From contig QMOE01000117.1 in the NCBI GenBank assembly GCA_003648125.1, positions 1 through 6,976 on the forward strand: DNA of 6,976 nucleotides, in the 5' to 3' direction. The notes under the pieces are model-generated. The model worked only from the letters and a program-made list of their open reading frames with translations, did not search any database and was not told the origin of the DNA. Made by a program: the position numbers and the translations under genes. Positions 1 to 5,896 of the stretch are shown here, in pieces. Within the stretch, counting starts at the first letter, position 1; the number at the start of each line of letters is the position of its first letter. This DNA comes from Chloroflexota bacterium (GTDB lineage Bacteria > Chloroflexota > Anaerolineae > B4-G1).

Positions 1-230
1 AAGGGTTTCGATACGCCTTCGGCTACTCAACCAGCGGTCGCTAGCCTTAGGTTGACGCGCATGGGTAAGAAACCCGCCCTACAGATTCGCGCCCCGGATT
101 ATTGAGATGATACGATTTTTTATTTATCCGTGTTTGTCCGTGTCCAAAATCTTGTCTCATCTGTAAAGAATTTTGGGCCTCAAAGGTCTAGGATTTTCTG
201 TCACTCAACCGTAACGTCTCCTTAATGAAC
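1..230. other. Non-coding stretch with repeat fragments
   Basis: I see no supportable gene here; the short open frames have no ribosome binding site and no recognisable product. The stretch looks like a mosaic of degenerate intergenic repeats. An AT-rich, stop-rich segment covers about 105-185. GGGTTTC at 3-9 is matched by its inverse GAAACCC at 69-75. AACCCGCCCTAC at 71-82 looks like one arm of a GTAGGG-type hairpin. TCCGTGT occurs twice with a 10-base period, at 127-133 and 137-143. The opening bases (about 3-32) resemble a GGTTTCGATACG...CTACTCAACC intergenic repeat that I recall from other bacteria; this resemblance is from memory. Confidence 0.5.
127..143. repeat. Short tandem repeat TCCGTGT, period 10
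   Basis: TCCGTGT appears at 127-133 and again at 137-143 inside an AT-rich non-coding stretch. It may be a remnant of a longer intergenic tandem repeat. No function is evident. Confidence 0.4.
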
Positions 231-253
231 AAGCCGGCTAATCGGGATATAAT
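226..253 (+). promoter_or_regulatory. Candidate sigma70-type promoter of the hybrid kinase gene
   Basis: A perfect TATAAT -10 box lies at 248-253. The best -35 is TGAACA at 226-231 (four of six consensus bases) with a 16-base spacer. Transcription would start near 260 and give a leader of about 48 nt before the ATG at 308. The -10 is strong and the -35 is weak, which would fit a gene needing an activator or only modest expression. Confidence 0.5.
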
Positions 254-307
254 GGGGAGTAGGCAATTGTTTATGTTTAACCTTCTCGTGTTCCCCAGGA
301 GAGTGGT

Positions 308-1891
308 ATGAAATCTGACGTACACATCCTGATAGTGGATGACAGTCAGGCCATACGAGAATTTGTCGTTCAGGCCCTCGCACTGCAGGAGGGATTCGTC
401 ACGCGGGAGGCGCGCGATGGCGCCGAGGGGTTAGAGATGATTCTGGCCGACCCCCCAGACCTGGTCCTGCTCGACCTGGAGATGCCCCGTCTCACCGGCT
501 TCCAGGTCGTGGATGCCCTCCGCGATCATCACGTTGACATCCCCGTTATTTTGATCACCTCTCACGGCTCCGAGGCTATCGCTGTGGAGCTCTTCCGCAA
601 GGGGGTCAAGGACTATATGAGTAAGCCCTTTACCGCCGACGAGATGTACACCGCCATTGAGCGGGCCATCACCGAGGTACGTCTGCGGCAGGAAAAAGAG
701 GCCCTCACCGAACGACTGACCATAGTCAATCAGCAATTGCAACGTCACGTGCGGGAGTTGGACATTCTGTATCGCGTGGGGAAATCGGTCACTTCCCTGC
801 TTCCCAGGGAACAGTTAATGGAGCGGATTTTGGACGCTGTCTTTTACGTCATCGGCGCAGAGGAAGCGGTGCTGATGCTGATGGACGAAAAAAGCGGCCG
901 GCTGCAAACTGAGGTTCACCGCCAGCGGGTGCCTGGGGAATTACACAGCGCAGCCCGCCGCAGCGCCGAGGAACTAGCAAACGACGCGGCTCGCAAGAGA
1001 CAAGTTACCGCTACCGGCTCCATGCTCTCCGCGCCGCTTAAAGTAGGCGATAAGGTGATTGGCACGTTGGGTTTGGGCAACCGCGTGAGTACCCAGCCTT
1101 TTACCAAGCACGACCGGCAATTGCTGTTGGCCCTGGCCGACTATGCCGCCATCGCCATTGAGAACCTGCGTCTCTACGAGGAGGTGCGCCAAGCCGACCG
1201 CGCCAAGTCCGAGTTTGTCTCCTTCGTCGCCCACGAGTTGGGCACGCCGATGACCTCCATACTCGGCTACACCCAGGTGCTGGCGAAACAGGATTTTGGC
1301 TCGTTATCTTCAGAGCAAGAGCAGTTCGTCGCAACCATCCACAGGAACGTGGAGCGCATGCAACTCTTGGTCTCTGATTTGCAAGACGTTTCTCGGATCG
1401 AGACCGGGCAACTGTTGTTGGAGCCGAGGCCAACGTCCCTGGCAGACGTGTTGGGTGATGCCCTACAAGCCACCAGAGTACAAGTAGAGGCTCGATCACA
1501 ACAGTTGACGGTGGAGATGCCGAATAACTTGCCGCTGGTTCAAGCCGATCCCGCGCGGATGACACAGGTTATGATCAACCTGCTCAGCAACGCCTACAAA
1601 TATACCCCCGAAGGGGGCCATATCCGCGTGCGGGCCTGGCTGCAGAAGGGATGCGTGCATTGCGCTGTTTCCGACACTGGCATTGGTATCTCCCCAGAGA
1701 ACATGGCAAAGCTATTCACAAAGTTCTTCCGCTCCGATGACGCGACGGTGCGCGAGATACCCGGAACAGGGCTGGGGCTATCCATCGTCAAGAGCCTGGT
1801 AGAGCTCCAGGGCGGGACGATTGAGGTGGAAAGTCAGGTCGGAGAGGGAACGACTTTTACGTTCACCGTGCCGGTCGCCGCGACCGGGTAG
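308..1891 (+). CDS. Hybrid sensor histidine kinase (receiver-GAF-HisKA-HATPase)
   Basis: This 527-residue protein has no signal peptide or membrane segment, so it is a cytoplasmic signalling kinase. Residues 1-115 form a CheY-like receiver: acidic pair Asp11/Asp12, phospho-acceptor Asp56 in LLDLEMP, Thr84 and Lys106. A helical, probably coiled-coil linker (about 115-160) leads to a GAF-like domain (about 155-290), ligand unknown. HisKA follows, with predicted phospho-acceptor His309 in FVAHELGTPMT; the usual HELRTP has Gly in place of Arg. The HATPase_c domain shows the N box (Asn424, Asn428), G1 DTGIG at 456-460 and G2 GTGLGL at 486-491, so the kinase looks intact. The ATG is set by AGGAG at 297-301, six bases upstream. 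The receiver comes first, so a partner kinase elsewhere may feed into it. No separate response regulator is adjacent and the output target cannot be told. It converges on the fusion genes, so it is not in their operon. Confidence 0.93.
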   Translation: MKSDVHILIVDDSQAIREFVVQALALQEGFVTREARDGAEGLEMILADPPDLVLLDLEMPRLTGFQVVDALRDHHVDIPVILITSHGSEAIAVELFRKGVKDYMSKPFTADEMYTAIERAITEVRLRQEKEALTERLTIVNQQLQRHVRELDILYRVGKSVTSLLPREQLMERILDAVFYVIGAEEAVLMLMDEKSGRLQTEVHRQRVPGELHSAARRSAEELANDAARKRQVTATGSMLSAPLKVGDKVIGTLGLGNRVSTQPFTKHDRQLLLALADYAAIAIENLRLYEEVRQADRAKSEFVSFVAHELGTPMTSILGYTQVLAKQDFGSLSSEQEQFVATIHRNVERMQLLVSDLQDVSRIETGQLLLEPRPTSLADVLGDALQATRVQVEARSQQLTVEMPNNLPLVQADPARMTQVMINLLSNAYKYTPEGGHIRVRAWLQKGCVHCAVSDTGIGISPENMAKLFTKFFRSDDATVREIPGTGLGLSIVKSLVELQGGTIEVESQVGEGTTFTFTVPVAATG

Positions 1892-1904
1892 GTCAGCTAG
1901 ACCT

Positions 1905-1941
1905 AAAGACCTCCGAGGTCTACGAGACCTCGGAGGTCTTT
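1905..1941. terminator. Perfect 17-bp inverted repeat, likely bidirectional terminator
   Basis: Arms at 1905-1921 and 1925-1941 are exact reverse complements around a 3-base loop (ACG). The right arm ends in TTT on the plus strand, and the minus strand likewise ends in TTT, as expected of a two-way terminator between convergent genes ending at 1891 and 1951. The T-runs are only three bases, so efficiency is uncertain. Each arm is itself nearly palindromic (AGACCT-CCG-AGGTCT), so two small hairpins or one long one can form. It may also be a member of a dispersed repeat family. Confidence 0.7.
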
Positions 1942-1950
1942 GTCTCTGCG

Positions 1951-3423
1951 TTACGGCGCGTAGCGGAACGGATGACGCGCGGCCTCTTTCTCGTTGATCA
2001 GTTCGTCCAACGCGGGACGACCCTCCAACGCCTTGCGCAGCGCAGCCCGCATGGCCTTAAAGTTGTTGAACATGATGCGCTGGCGGATGGCCGCTGCCGG
2101 GTGGACAAAGACGTTGGCGATCATGCATAGCTCGTCCAGCCCGTCCTCCGGCAGCACTCCGGCCCCGATGTCAGCCTCGATGGCCTGCACCACGCCTTTG
2201 GCCGCTTCCTCGTAGACGTGACGCCGCTGTTTGGCGGTGCGCACGGTCACGGTCGGCACCAAGAGCGTCCGCGGCCGCTCGGTGACGATCTGCACCTCGT
2301 GACCGGGCCGCTCTTCGCTCAGCGCCCGCTCGATGGCCCGCCCGACTGGCCCTTCTTTGACCCCCAGCAGCAGGTCAATGTGAGCCAACTCCTGGAAAGG
2401 CGGCCCGGCGAACCCCTCGCCCACCTTGAGCGTGAAATTATCAAAGCTGGCTGGGGTGTAGGGCACGGCTGGATACTGGCTCGTGAACGTTTTACCGCCG
2501 ATCTCAAACTTTCGCTCCACGCGCCCGATGTGCTCCAGGTTCTCCAACTGGATGCGCAACTCTTCCCGATCCTCGCGGCGGAAAGCCCCGCCGGGCATAA
2601 TCGGGTGACGGGAGTCGCCCACCGGCACGCCCATCATGCTCATACCTTCCTTCACCGCTTGAGTGGAGCCGCAGCGCACGACGATGCGCACGAGTTTCTG
2701 TATCTCGGCCTGCCACTTTTGGGCGGTCTCCAGGTCGCCGGCCTGCACCGCCCGGTAGACCTTTTGCCAGATGTCGGGGATCAGGTTGGCGCTGGCGAGG
2801 ATGGCGCCGTCGGCACCGGCGGCCAGCGCAGCCGTCACCACCTCGTCGTGGCCGACAAAGATGGCTATTTGTCCCTTGACTTTTTCGAACATGGCTTCCA
2901 TGAACGGCAGGTCGCCACTGGAATCTTTGAGGCCCACCACGTTCTCGAAATTCTTGGCCATGGCCTCGGCGGTCCACCAGCGAAAATGCGTGCCTGAGCA
3001 CTGGGGGATGTTGTAGAGGATGATGGGCAAGCCCACCTCGTTGACCCGCTCAAAGTGCTCGTACACTTCGTTAAAGCTGGGGTTGAGGTAGTATGGGGCC
3101 ACGACCAACGCGCCGGCTGCTCCGGCCTCTTGCGCCCAGCGGGTGAGTTCCACTGTCTCGCGAGTGGATTGAGCGCCCGTCCCGGCGACGACAGGCACGC
3201 GGCCGGCCGCCTCATCAATGGCGATCTCGATGATCCGCTCGCGCTCCTCGATGGAAAGGTACGAGAACTCGCCGGTCGTGCCGGCCGGCACCAACCCGTT
3301 GACGTGGGGCAGCACGTGGCGAATCAGCGCCCGGTAGGCCGCTTCGTCAATCTCGTCATTCTCGGTGAACGGTGTTACCAGGGCGGGGAAAATGCCCTTG
3401 AACCAATCAGTTTTATGGCCCAT
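1951..3423 (-). CDS. DapA/NAL-family aldolase fused to a formaldehyde-activating enzyme (Fae) domain, intact copy
   Basis: 490 residues. Residues 1-300 are a class I aldolase barrel of the DapA/N-acetylneuraminate lyase superfamily: GTTGE at 48-52 (pyruvate carboxylate loop), Tyr137 in YNIP, and Schiff-base Lys166 in VGLKDSSGD. The family cleaves or builds 2-oxo acids via a lysine imine, often with release of an aldehyde. The arginine of true dihydrodipicolinate synthase (E. coli Arg138) is replaced by Cys142, so a lysine-biosynthesis role is unlikely. Residues about 331-490 match Fae over its whole length: VGEG at 334-337, AHIDLLLG with the conserved His348, KEGPVG at 356-361, VFVHP at 438-442 and the C-terminal HPF at 484-486. 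Fae condenses formaldehyde with tetrahydromethanopterin. The ATG at 3423 is chosen over an in-frame TTG at 3441 because GGGAGG sits five bases upstream and the start then aligns with the paralog. It lies one base after the upstream stop, so the two are probably co-translated. The aldolase substrate is unknown; formaldehyde channelling between the domains is my inference. Confidence 0.9.
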   Translation of the reverse strand: MGHKTDWFKGIFPALVTPFTENDEIDEAAYRALIRHVLPHVNGLVPAGTTGEFSYLSIEERERIIEIAIDEAAGRVPVVAGTGAQSTRETVELTRWAQEAGAAGALVVAPYYLNPSFNEVYEHFERVNEVGLPIILYNIPQCSGTHFRWWTAEAMAKNFENVVGLKDSSGDLPFMEAMFEKVKGQIAIFVGHDEVVTAALAAGADGAILASANLIPDIWQKVYRAVQAGDLETAQKWQAEIQKLVRIVVRCGSTQAVKEGMSMMGVPVGDSRHPIMPGGAFRREDREELRIQLENLEHIGRVERKFEIGGKTFTSQYPAVPYTPASFDNFTLKVGEGFAGPPFQELAHIDLLLGVKEGPVGRAIERALSEERPGHEVQIVTERPRTLLVPTVTVRTAKQRRHVYEEAAKGVVQAIEADIGAGVLPEDGLDELCMIANVFVHPAAAIRQRIMFNNFKAMRAALRKALEGRPALDELINEKEAARHPFRYAP

Positions 3424-3424
3424 C

Positions 3425-4852
3425 TTAACCTCCCACTCCAAACGCTTGCTCGATGGCAGTTGCCATCGCCGCGTACACGTTGTGATACAGCGCGTGTCGG
3501 TTGAGCGCGCGCGGGTCCACGCTCGCCAGCACGACCATCACCTCGTCCTCCATCGCCGCTGGAGGAATTGTCCCCGCCGCCAGCGCGTCCACGATTGCCT
3601 TGGCCACCGCCGACTGGGTCGGTCCGTAGATCATGTTGGCCTGGCGCAGGTTTTTCTGCTCCACCGCCGGCAAGATCAACGTGGCCGGCCGGACGGTGAG
3701 GTTCGGCTCCAGGATGGTGGTCAGCGCCTCGCGTCGGTGCAGGGGGTAGGTGAGTTGGTAGGCGTAGGAATCGCCCAGGGGCGAGTCCTTCGGCCCGGCG
3801 ATGAGGTCGAGTTGCACCCATTCTGGCTCTTCGCCGGCCTGGCCCGTTCCCAGGCGCAGCCCGGCCTGCTCGATAGTCTCCGCCGCGAGTTCCAGGTCTC
3901 CGAACCGCTCCGCCAGTACCTTTTTTGGAAATTGGAAATTGGAGGTCGGAGATTCGATCATCCCCAGTTTTTCCAGTTCTAGCCGTATCTCGGCCCGGTC
4001 TTCGTGCGAGAGCGCGCCGCCGACCGGCTTGAGCGGCCGGCGCGGGCGCCCGGCGTTGACGCCCATCATCTTGAGTGCCTGCTTGACTGGCACCCCGCCG
4101 CCGTAACGGCAAAAGATGCGCGAGAGCTTTTGCACGCTGCGCTGCAAGCGCCGCGCCTCGGCCAAGTCTCCCGCTTGCACGGCCTGGAATACCCCTTGCC
4201 ACACCTCCGGGTAGACCTGAGCCGAAGCCAGGATCATACCGCTGACGCCCCCGGCCAGGGCGGGGAGCACCACCTCGTCGTGGCCGATGAACAGGTCAAT
4301 CCGGTCGCCGGCGAATTCGAGCACTTCCATCGTATAGGTCAGGTCGCCGGACGAATCCTTGAGGCCGACGATGTTGGGGATGTCCGCCAGGTCCTCGACG
4401 ACGCGGCGCGGCATGTAACTGCCCATCACCTGGGGGATGTTGTACATGAGGATGGGAATGTCCACTGCCATAGCGATGTCGTAATAGTGCTGGTAGATGC
4501 CCTTGTCGGAGGGGTGGAGAAAGTAGGGGGTGACGATCAGACAGCCGGTTGCCCCGGCCTGCTTGGCGTTGCGGGCCAGTTGGATGGCCTGGCGCGTGCC
4601 AGAAGCTCCCGCCCCGGCGATAACCGGCTTGCCGCCCGCCTCCTCGACGGCGATCTCTACCAACCGCTTGTGCTCCTCCACGGTCAGGTAGTTGAACTCG
4701 CCGGTCGTGCCGCAGGGGACCAACCCGTTCACGTCAGGCAACACGTGGCGGATGAGGGCGCGGAAGCTGGCCTCGTCAAAGTCTCCATTCTTGTCGAAGG
4801 GTGTCACCAGTGCCGGGTAGACGCCCTTCATCCACGGTACTTTTATAGGCAT
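3425..4852 (-). CDS. DapA/NAL-family aldolase fused to a divergent Fae-like domain
   Basis: 475 residues, first gene of the tandem pair and a clear paralog of the next: WxKGxxPALVTPF, RALIRHVLP, GTTGEF, YNIPQ and VGLKDSSGD are shared. The barrel (about 1-298) keeps GTTGE at 48-52, Tyr137 and Schiff-base Lys165; Val142 replaces the DapA arginine. The linker (about 299-318) contains SNFQFP, encoded by a short repeat. Residues about 320-475 are recognisably Fae-like (IYGPTQSAVAKAI, GTIP, PNLTVRPATLILP), but the AHIDL motif reads VQLDL, with Gln347 where Fae has its conserved His, and the VFVHP motif and the C-terminal HPF are missing. Formaldehyde activation is therefore doubtful; the domain may be structural, regulatory, or act on another ligand. 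The aldolase half looks intact. The ATG has AAGGAG six bases upstream at 4859-4864. The gene is probably transcribed from the promoter at 5000-5028 as a two-gene operon. Confidence 0.88.
   Translation of the reverse strand: MPIKVPWMKGVYPALVTPFDKNGDFDEASFRALIRHVLPDVNGLVPCGTTGEFNYLTVEEHKRLVEIAVEEAGGKPVIAGAGASGTRQAIQLARNAKQAGATGCLIVTPYFLHPSDKGIYQHYYDIAMAVDIPILMYNIPQVMGSYMPRRVVEDLADIPNIVGLKDSSGDLTYTMEVLEFAGDRIDLFIGHDEVVLPALAGGVSGMILASAQVYPEVWQGVFQAVQAGDLAEARRLQRSVQKLSRIFCRYGGGVPVKQALKMMGVNAGRPRRPLKPVGGALSHEDRAEIRLELEKLGMIESPTSNFQFPKKVLAERFGDLELAAETIEQAGLRLGTGQAGEEPEWVQLDLIAGPKDSPLGDSYAYQLTYPLHRREALTTILEPNLTVRPATLILPAVEQKNLRQANMIYGPTQSAVAKAIVDALAAGTIPPAAMEDEVMVVLASVDPRALNRHALYHNVYAAMATAIEQAFGVGG
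3429..3434 (-). promoter_or_regulatory. Ribosome binding site fixing the downstream fusion start
   Basis: GGGAGG on the minus strand, five bases before the ATG at 3423-3421. It overlaps the last codons of the upstream paralog, so translation of the two fusions is likely coupled. It rules against the TTG at 3441. Confidence 0.75.
3925..3943 (-). repeat. Short repeat (GGAAATT-type) inside the interdomain linker
   Basis: The plus strand reads TTGGAAATTGGAAATTGGA, a 7-base unit (GGAAATT) repeated in tandem, with a degenerate continuation to about 3958. It is read in frame as SNFQFP in the linker between barrel and Fae-like domain. The downstream paralog has no such segment. Units of this kind are common in intergenic DNA of several phyla (recalled, not checked), so this looks like a small repeat insertion tolerated in a flexible linker. 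Confidence 0.55.
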
Positions 4853-4900
4853 AGATCACTCCTTATCTATTGGTGTGAATGTACGAATGGCGAATGTGCT

Positions 4901-4943
4901 TAAAACAACAGTAGCCCCACCGGCGCAGGATCAGTGTGGCTAC
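4901..4943 (-). terminator. Terminator-like hairpin in the leader of the fusion operon
   Basis: On the minus strand, GTAGCCACAC (4943-4934) pairs with GTGGGGCTAC (4920-4911), with one mismatch and a 13-base loop, and is followed by TGTTGTTTT. It lies between the predicted promoter and the start at 4852, so it could work as an attenuator. A second GTAGC at 4954-4950 could compete for the same partner arm. I could not match the leader to any riboswitch class I know. Confidence 0.35.
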
Positions 4944-4999
4944 CGCGATGCTACAGGGTTATCTTTCCACCTCCGTCGAGATCACGATGGAACTCTTAT

Positions 5000-5028
5000 A
5001 TTTTAGCACTTGGTCACATTTTCGGCAA
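5000..5028 (-). promoter_or_regulatory. Probable promoter of the tandem fusion operon
   Basis: On the minus strand: -35 TTGCCG (5028-5023), a 17-base spacer, and -10 TAAAAT (5005-5000) preceded by TGC, which makes an extended -10. The start would be near 4993, leaving a leader of about 140 nt before the ATG at 4852, long enough to hold regulation. Confidence 0.55.
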
Positions 5029-5057
5029 ATGCCCCAACCGGACGGGGGGCATCTTGG

Positions 5058-5131
5058 CTGGGAGCGCCCCCGCCGAGGGAGGGGCGAGGCATTGCCTCGC
5101 CCTTACGACTCCGATGACTGCCTGGGAGCGC
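5058..5131. repeat. Pair of CTGGGAGCGC direct repeats
   Basis: CTGGGAGCGC occurs at 5058-5067 and 5122-5131, on either side of the 5080-5104 hairpin. The second copy continues into GCAGGCGTCCC, a motif I associate with intergenic repeats. It could mark a small inserted element, but no transposase or target-site duplication is apparent. Confidence 0.4.
5080..5104. repeat. GC-rich REP-like hairpin
   Basis: GGGCGAGGC (5082-5090) and GCCTCGCCC (5094-5102) form a perfect 9-bp stem with a 3-base loop, extendable by one wobble and one A-T pair to 5080-5104. There is no T-run on either side, so it looks like a dispersed REP-type element rather than a classic terminator. It lies downstream of the kinase gene and may still stabilise that transcript's 3' end. 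Confidence 0.6.
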
Positions 5132-5157
5132 AGGCGTCCCTGCCCGCATTTTTGCGC

Positions 5158-5802
5158 TCACCGCACAGCACCCAGGATGGGGAACATCTCGTCCTCAAGC
5201 TCCGCCGCACTCCAACTGTGCTGACCGTCAATCACAATCGCCTTGGGATTGTCGAGCAGCCATTCGTCGTGCAACTTTTCGAGCTGGAGGAGATATTCTA
5301 ACGTTATGCCAGATTCTTCCGCGCGATCGCGGATCTGGATGCGCTCCAGGCAAACCTCTGCCGGCGTACGCAGGTACAAAATTAGATCAGGCTCGACGCA
5401 ATAGTTCGAGACCAGGAATTCCCACAGGCCGCAGTAGAGTTGATACTCAGCCGGCGACATCAATCCCGTGCGATGGCAGTTCTCAGCAAAGACGTAGCGG
5501 TCGCAAAAGACGGAACGTTCCAGGATGACCCGACTGTGGTCAGCGAGCGCCAACACTTCTTTCCACGTCTTGGCCCGGGTGATGAAGGCGCAAATCTGGA
5601 ATGTAAACGCCCAGCGGTGAGGGTCATCGTAAAAGAGGTCCAACATGTTGGAGGCAAATCCCTCTCGCCACGTTGTCGTCGGCTCTTCGATAAAGCCAAA
5701 CGCCTGCGACGTTGCCAATATCCTGCCCACGGTGGTTTTACCGGCGCCGATGTTTCCTTCGAGTAGTATCATTTGCCTGTCATCCGTTTCATCTCGGGTC
5801 AT
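5158..5802 (-). CDS. Deoxynucleoside kinase (dCK/dGK-like)
   Basis: This 214-residue protein phosphorylates a deoxynucleoside 5'-hydroxyl with ATP (nucleotide salvage, cytosol). The family signature is clear: P-loop GNIGAGKTT at 16-24, EEPTTTW at 39-45 (base-binding Glu region), FTFQ with Gln69, ERS at 95-97 followed by DRY at 101-103, and the LID-like stretch RIQIRDRAEE at 154-163, then LEYL. Aligned by eye with human dCK, the three specificity positions Ala100/Arg104/Asp133 are matched by Ala72, Arg76 and Asp101. This favours a purine/cytosine kinase over a thymidine kinase of TK2 or insect dNK type. The start at 5802 is chosen for the AAGAGGTG seven bases upstream; a later ATG at 5772, just before the P-loop strand, is possible. 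The open frame extends upstream to a GTG at 5934, but that part runs through a hairpin repeat and does not resemble the family. It sits 133 bases after the zinc-ribbon gene, possibly on the same transcript. Confidence 0.88.
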   Translation of the reverse strand: MTRDETDDRQMILLEGNIGAGKTTVGRILATSQAFGFIEEPTTTWREGFASNMLDLFYDDPHRWAFTFQICAFITRAKTWKEVLALADHSRVILERSVFCDRYVFAENCHRTGLMSPAEYQLYCGLWEFLVSNYCVEPDLILYLRTPAEVCLERIQIRDRAEESGITLEYLLQLEKLHDEWLLDNPKAIVIDGQHSWSAAELEDEMFPILGAVR

Positions 5803-5873
5803 TTTGGCCCACCTCTTGCCGCTGCTTTGATCCCACATTCCGGGGCGAAAAACCGCCTTGCTCGAACAATCAC
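5799..5873 (-). CDS. Possible 24-codon leader ORF coupled to the kinase
   Basis: A GTG at 5873-5871 has AGGAGG (5884-5879) five bases upstream, the best ribosome binding site in this intergenic region. The frame stays open for 24 codons, beginning MIVRARRFFAP and ending RGGPK, and its TGA overlaps the kinase ATG as ATGA. The predicted peptide is basic and has no known relatives that I recognise. It may be a leader peptide that recruits ribosomes to the kinase start, or chance. An in-frame ATG at 5894 would make it 31 codons. Confidence 0.3.
   Translation of the reverse strand: MIVRARRFFAPECGIKAAARGGPK
5810..5817 (-). promoter_or_regulatory. Ribosome binding site fixing the kinase start
   Basis: AAGAGGTG on the minus strand, seven bases before the ATG at 5802. 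This supports a 214-residue kinase rather than the longer GTG-initiated frame. Confidence 0.6.
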
Positions 5874-5896
5874 CTGTACCTCCTGTTTGTACATCT

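Larger units (their letters stand above)
4853..5157. other. Intergenic region: fusion-operon promoter, leader and repeats
   Basis: These 305 bases separate the fusion operon from the kinase gene, both read leftwards. The left part is the probable leader of the fusion operon (about 4853-4993), then its promoter (5000-5028), then GC-rich repeats from about 5040 to 5150. Open frames crossing it on the plus strand have neither a good ribosome binding site nor a recognisable product, so I call no gene here. Confidence 0.6.

Noticed and set aside
1..105. Open frame from the left edge ending at 106, as a possible gene tail
   Set aside because: The translation has no recognisable features and overlaps repeat-like sequence.
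3424..3441. TTG start adding six residues to the downstream fusion
   Set aside because: GGGAGG is placed for the ATG at 3423, and the paralog starts at the equivalent residue.
4004..4903. Long plus-strand open frame antisense to the upstream fusion gene
   Set aside because: The opposite strand holds a clearly homologous two-domain enzyme. The frame is a product of GC-rich codon bias and has no recognisable domain. The same holds for the open frame at 2218-2997.
4931..4948. Plus-strand GTGTGGCTACCGCG resembling the T-box AGGGTGGNACCGCG motif
   Set aside because: It has an extra base and a mismatch, there is no following terminator, and no plus-strand gene lies downstream. The strand in use here is the minus strand.
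4934..5301. Plus-strand open frames across the intergenic region and kinase 3' end
   Set aside because: They read through hairpin repeats and the antisense of the kinase, with no good ribosome binding site or recognisable product.
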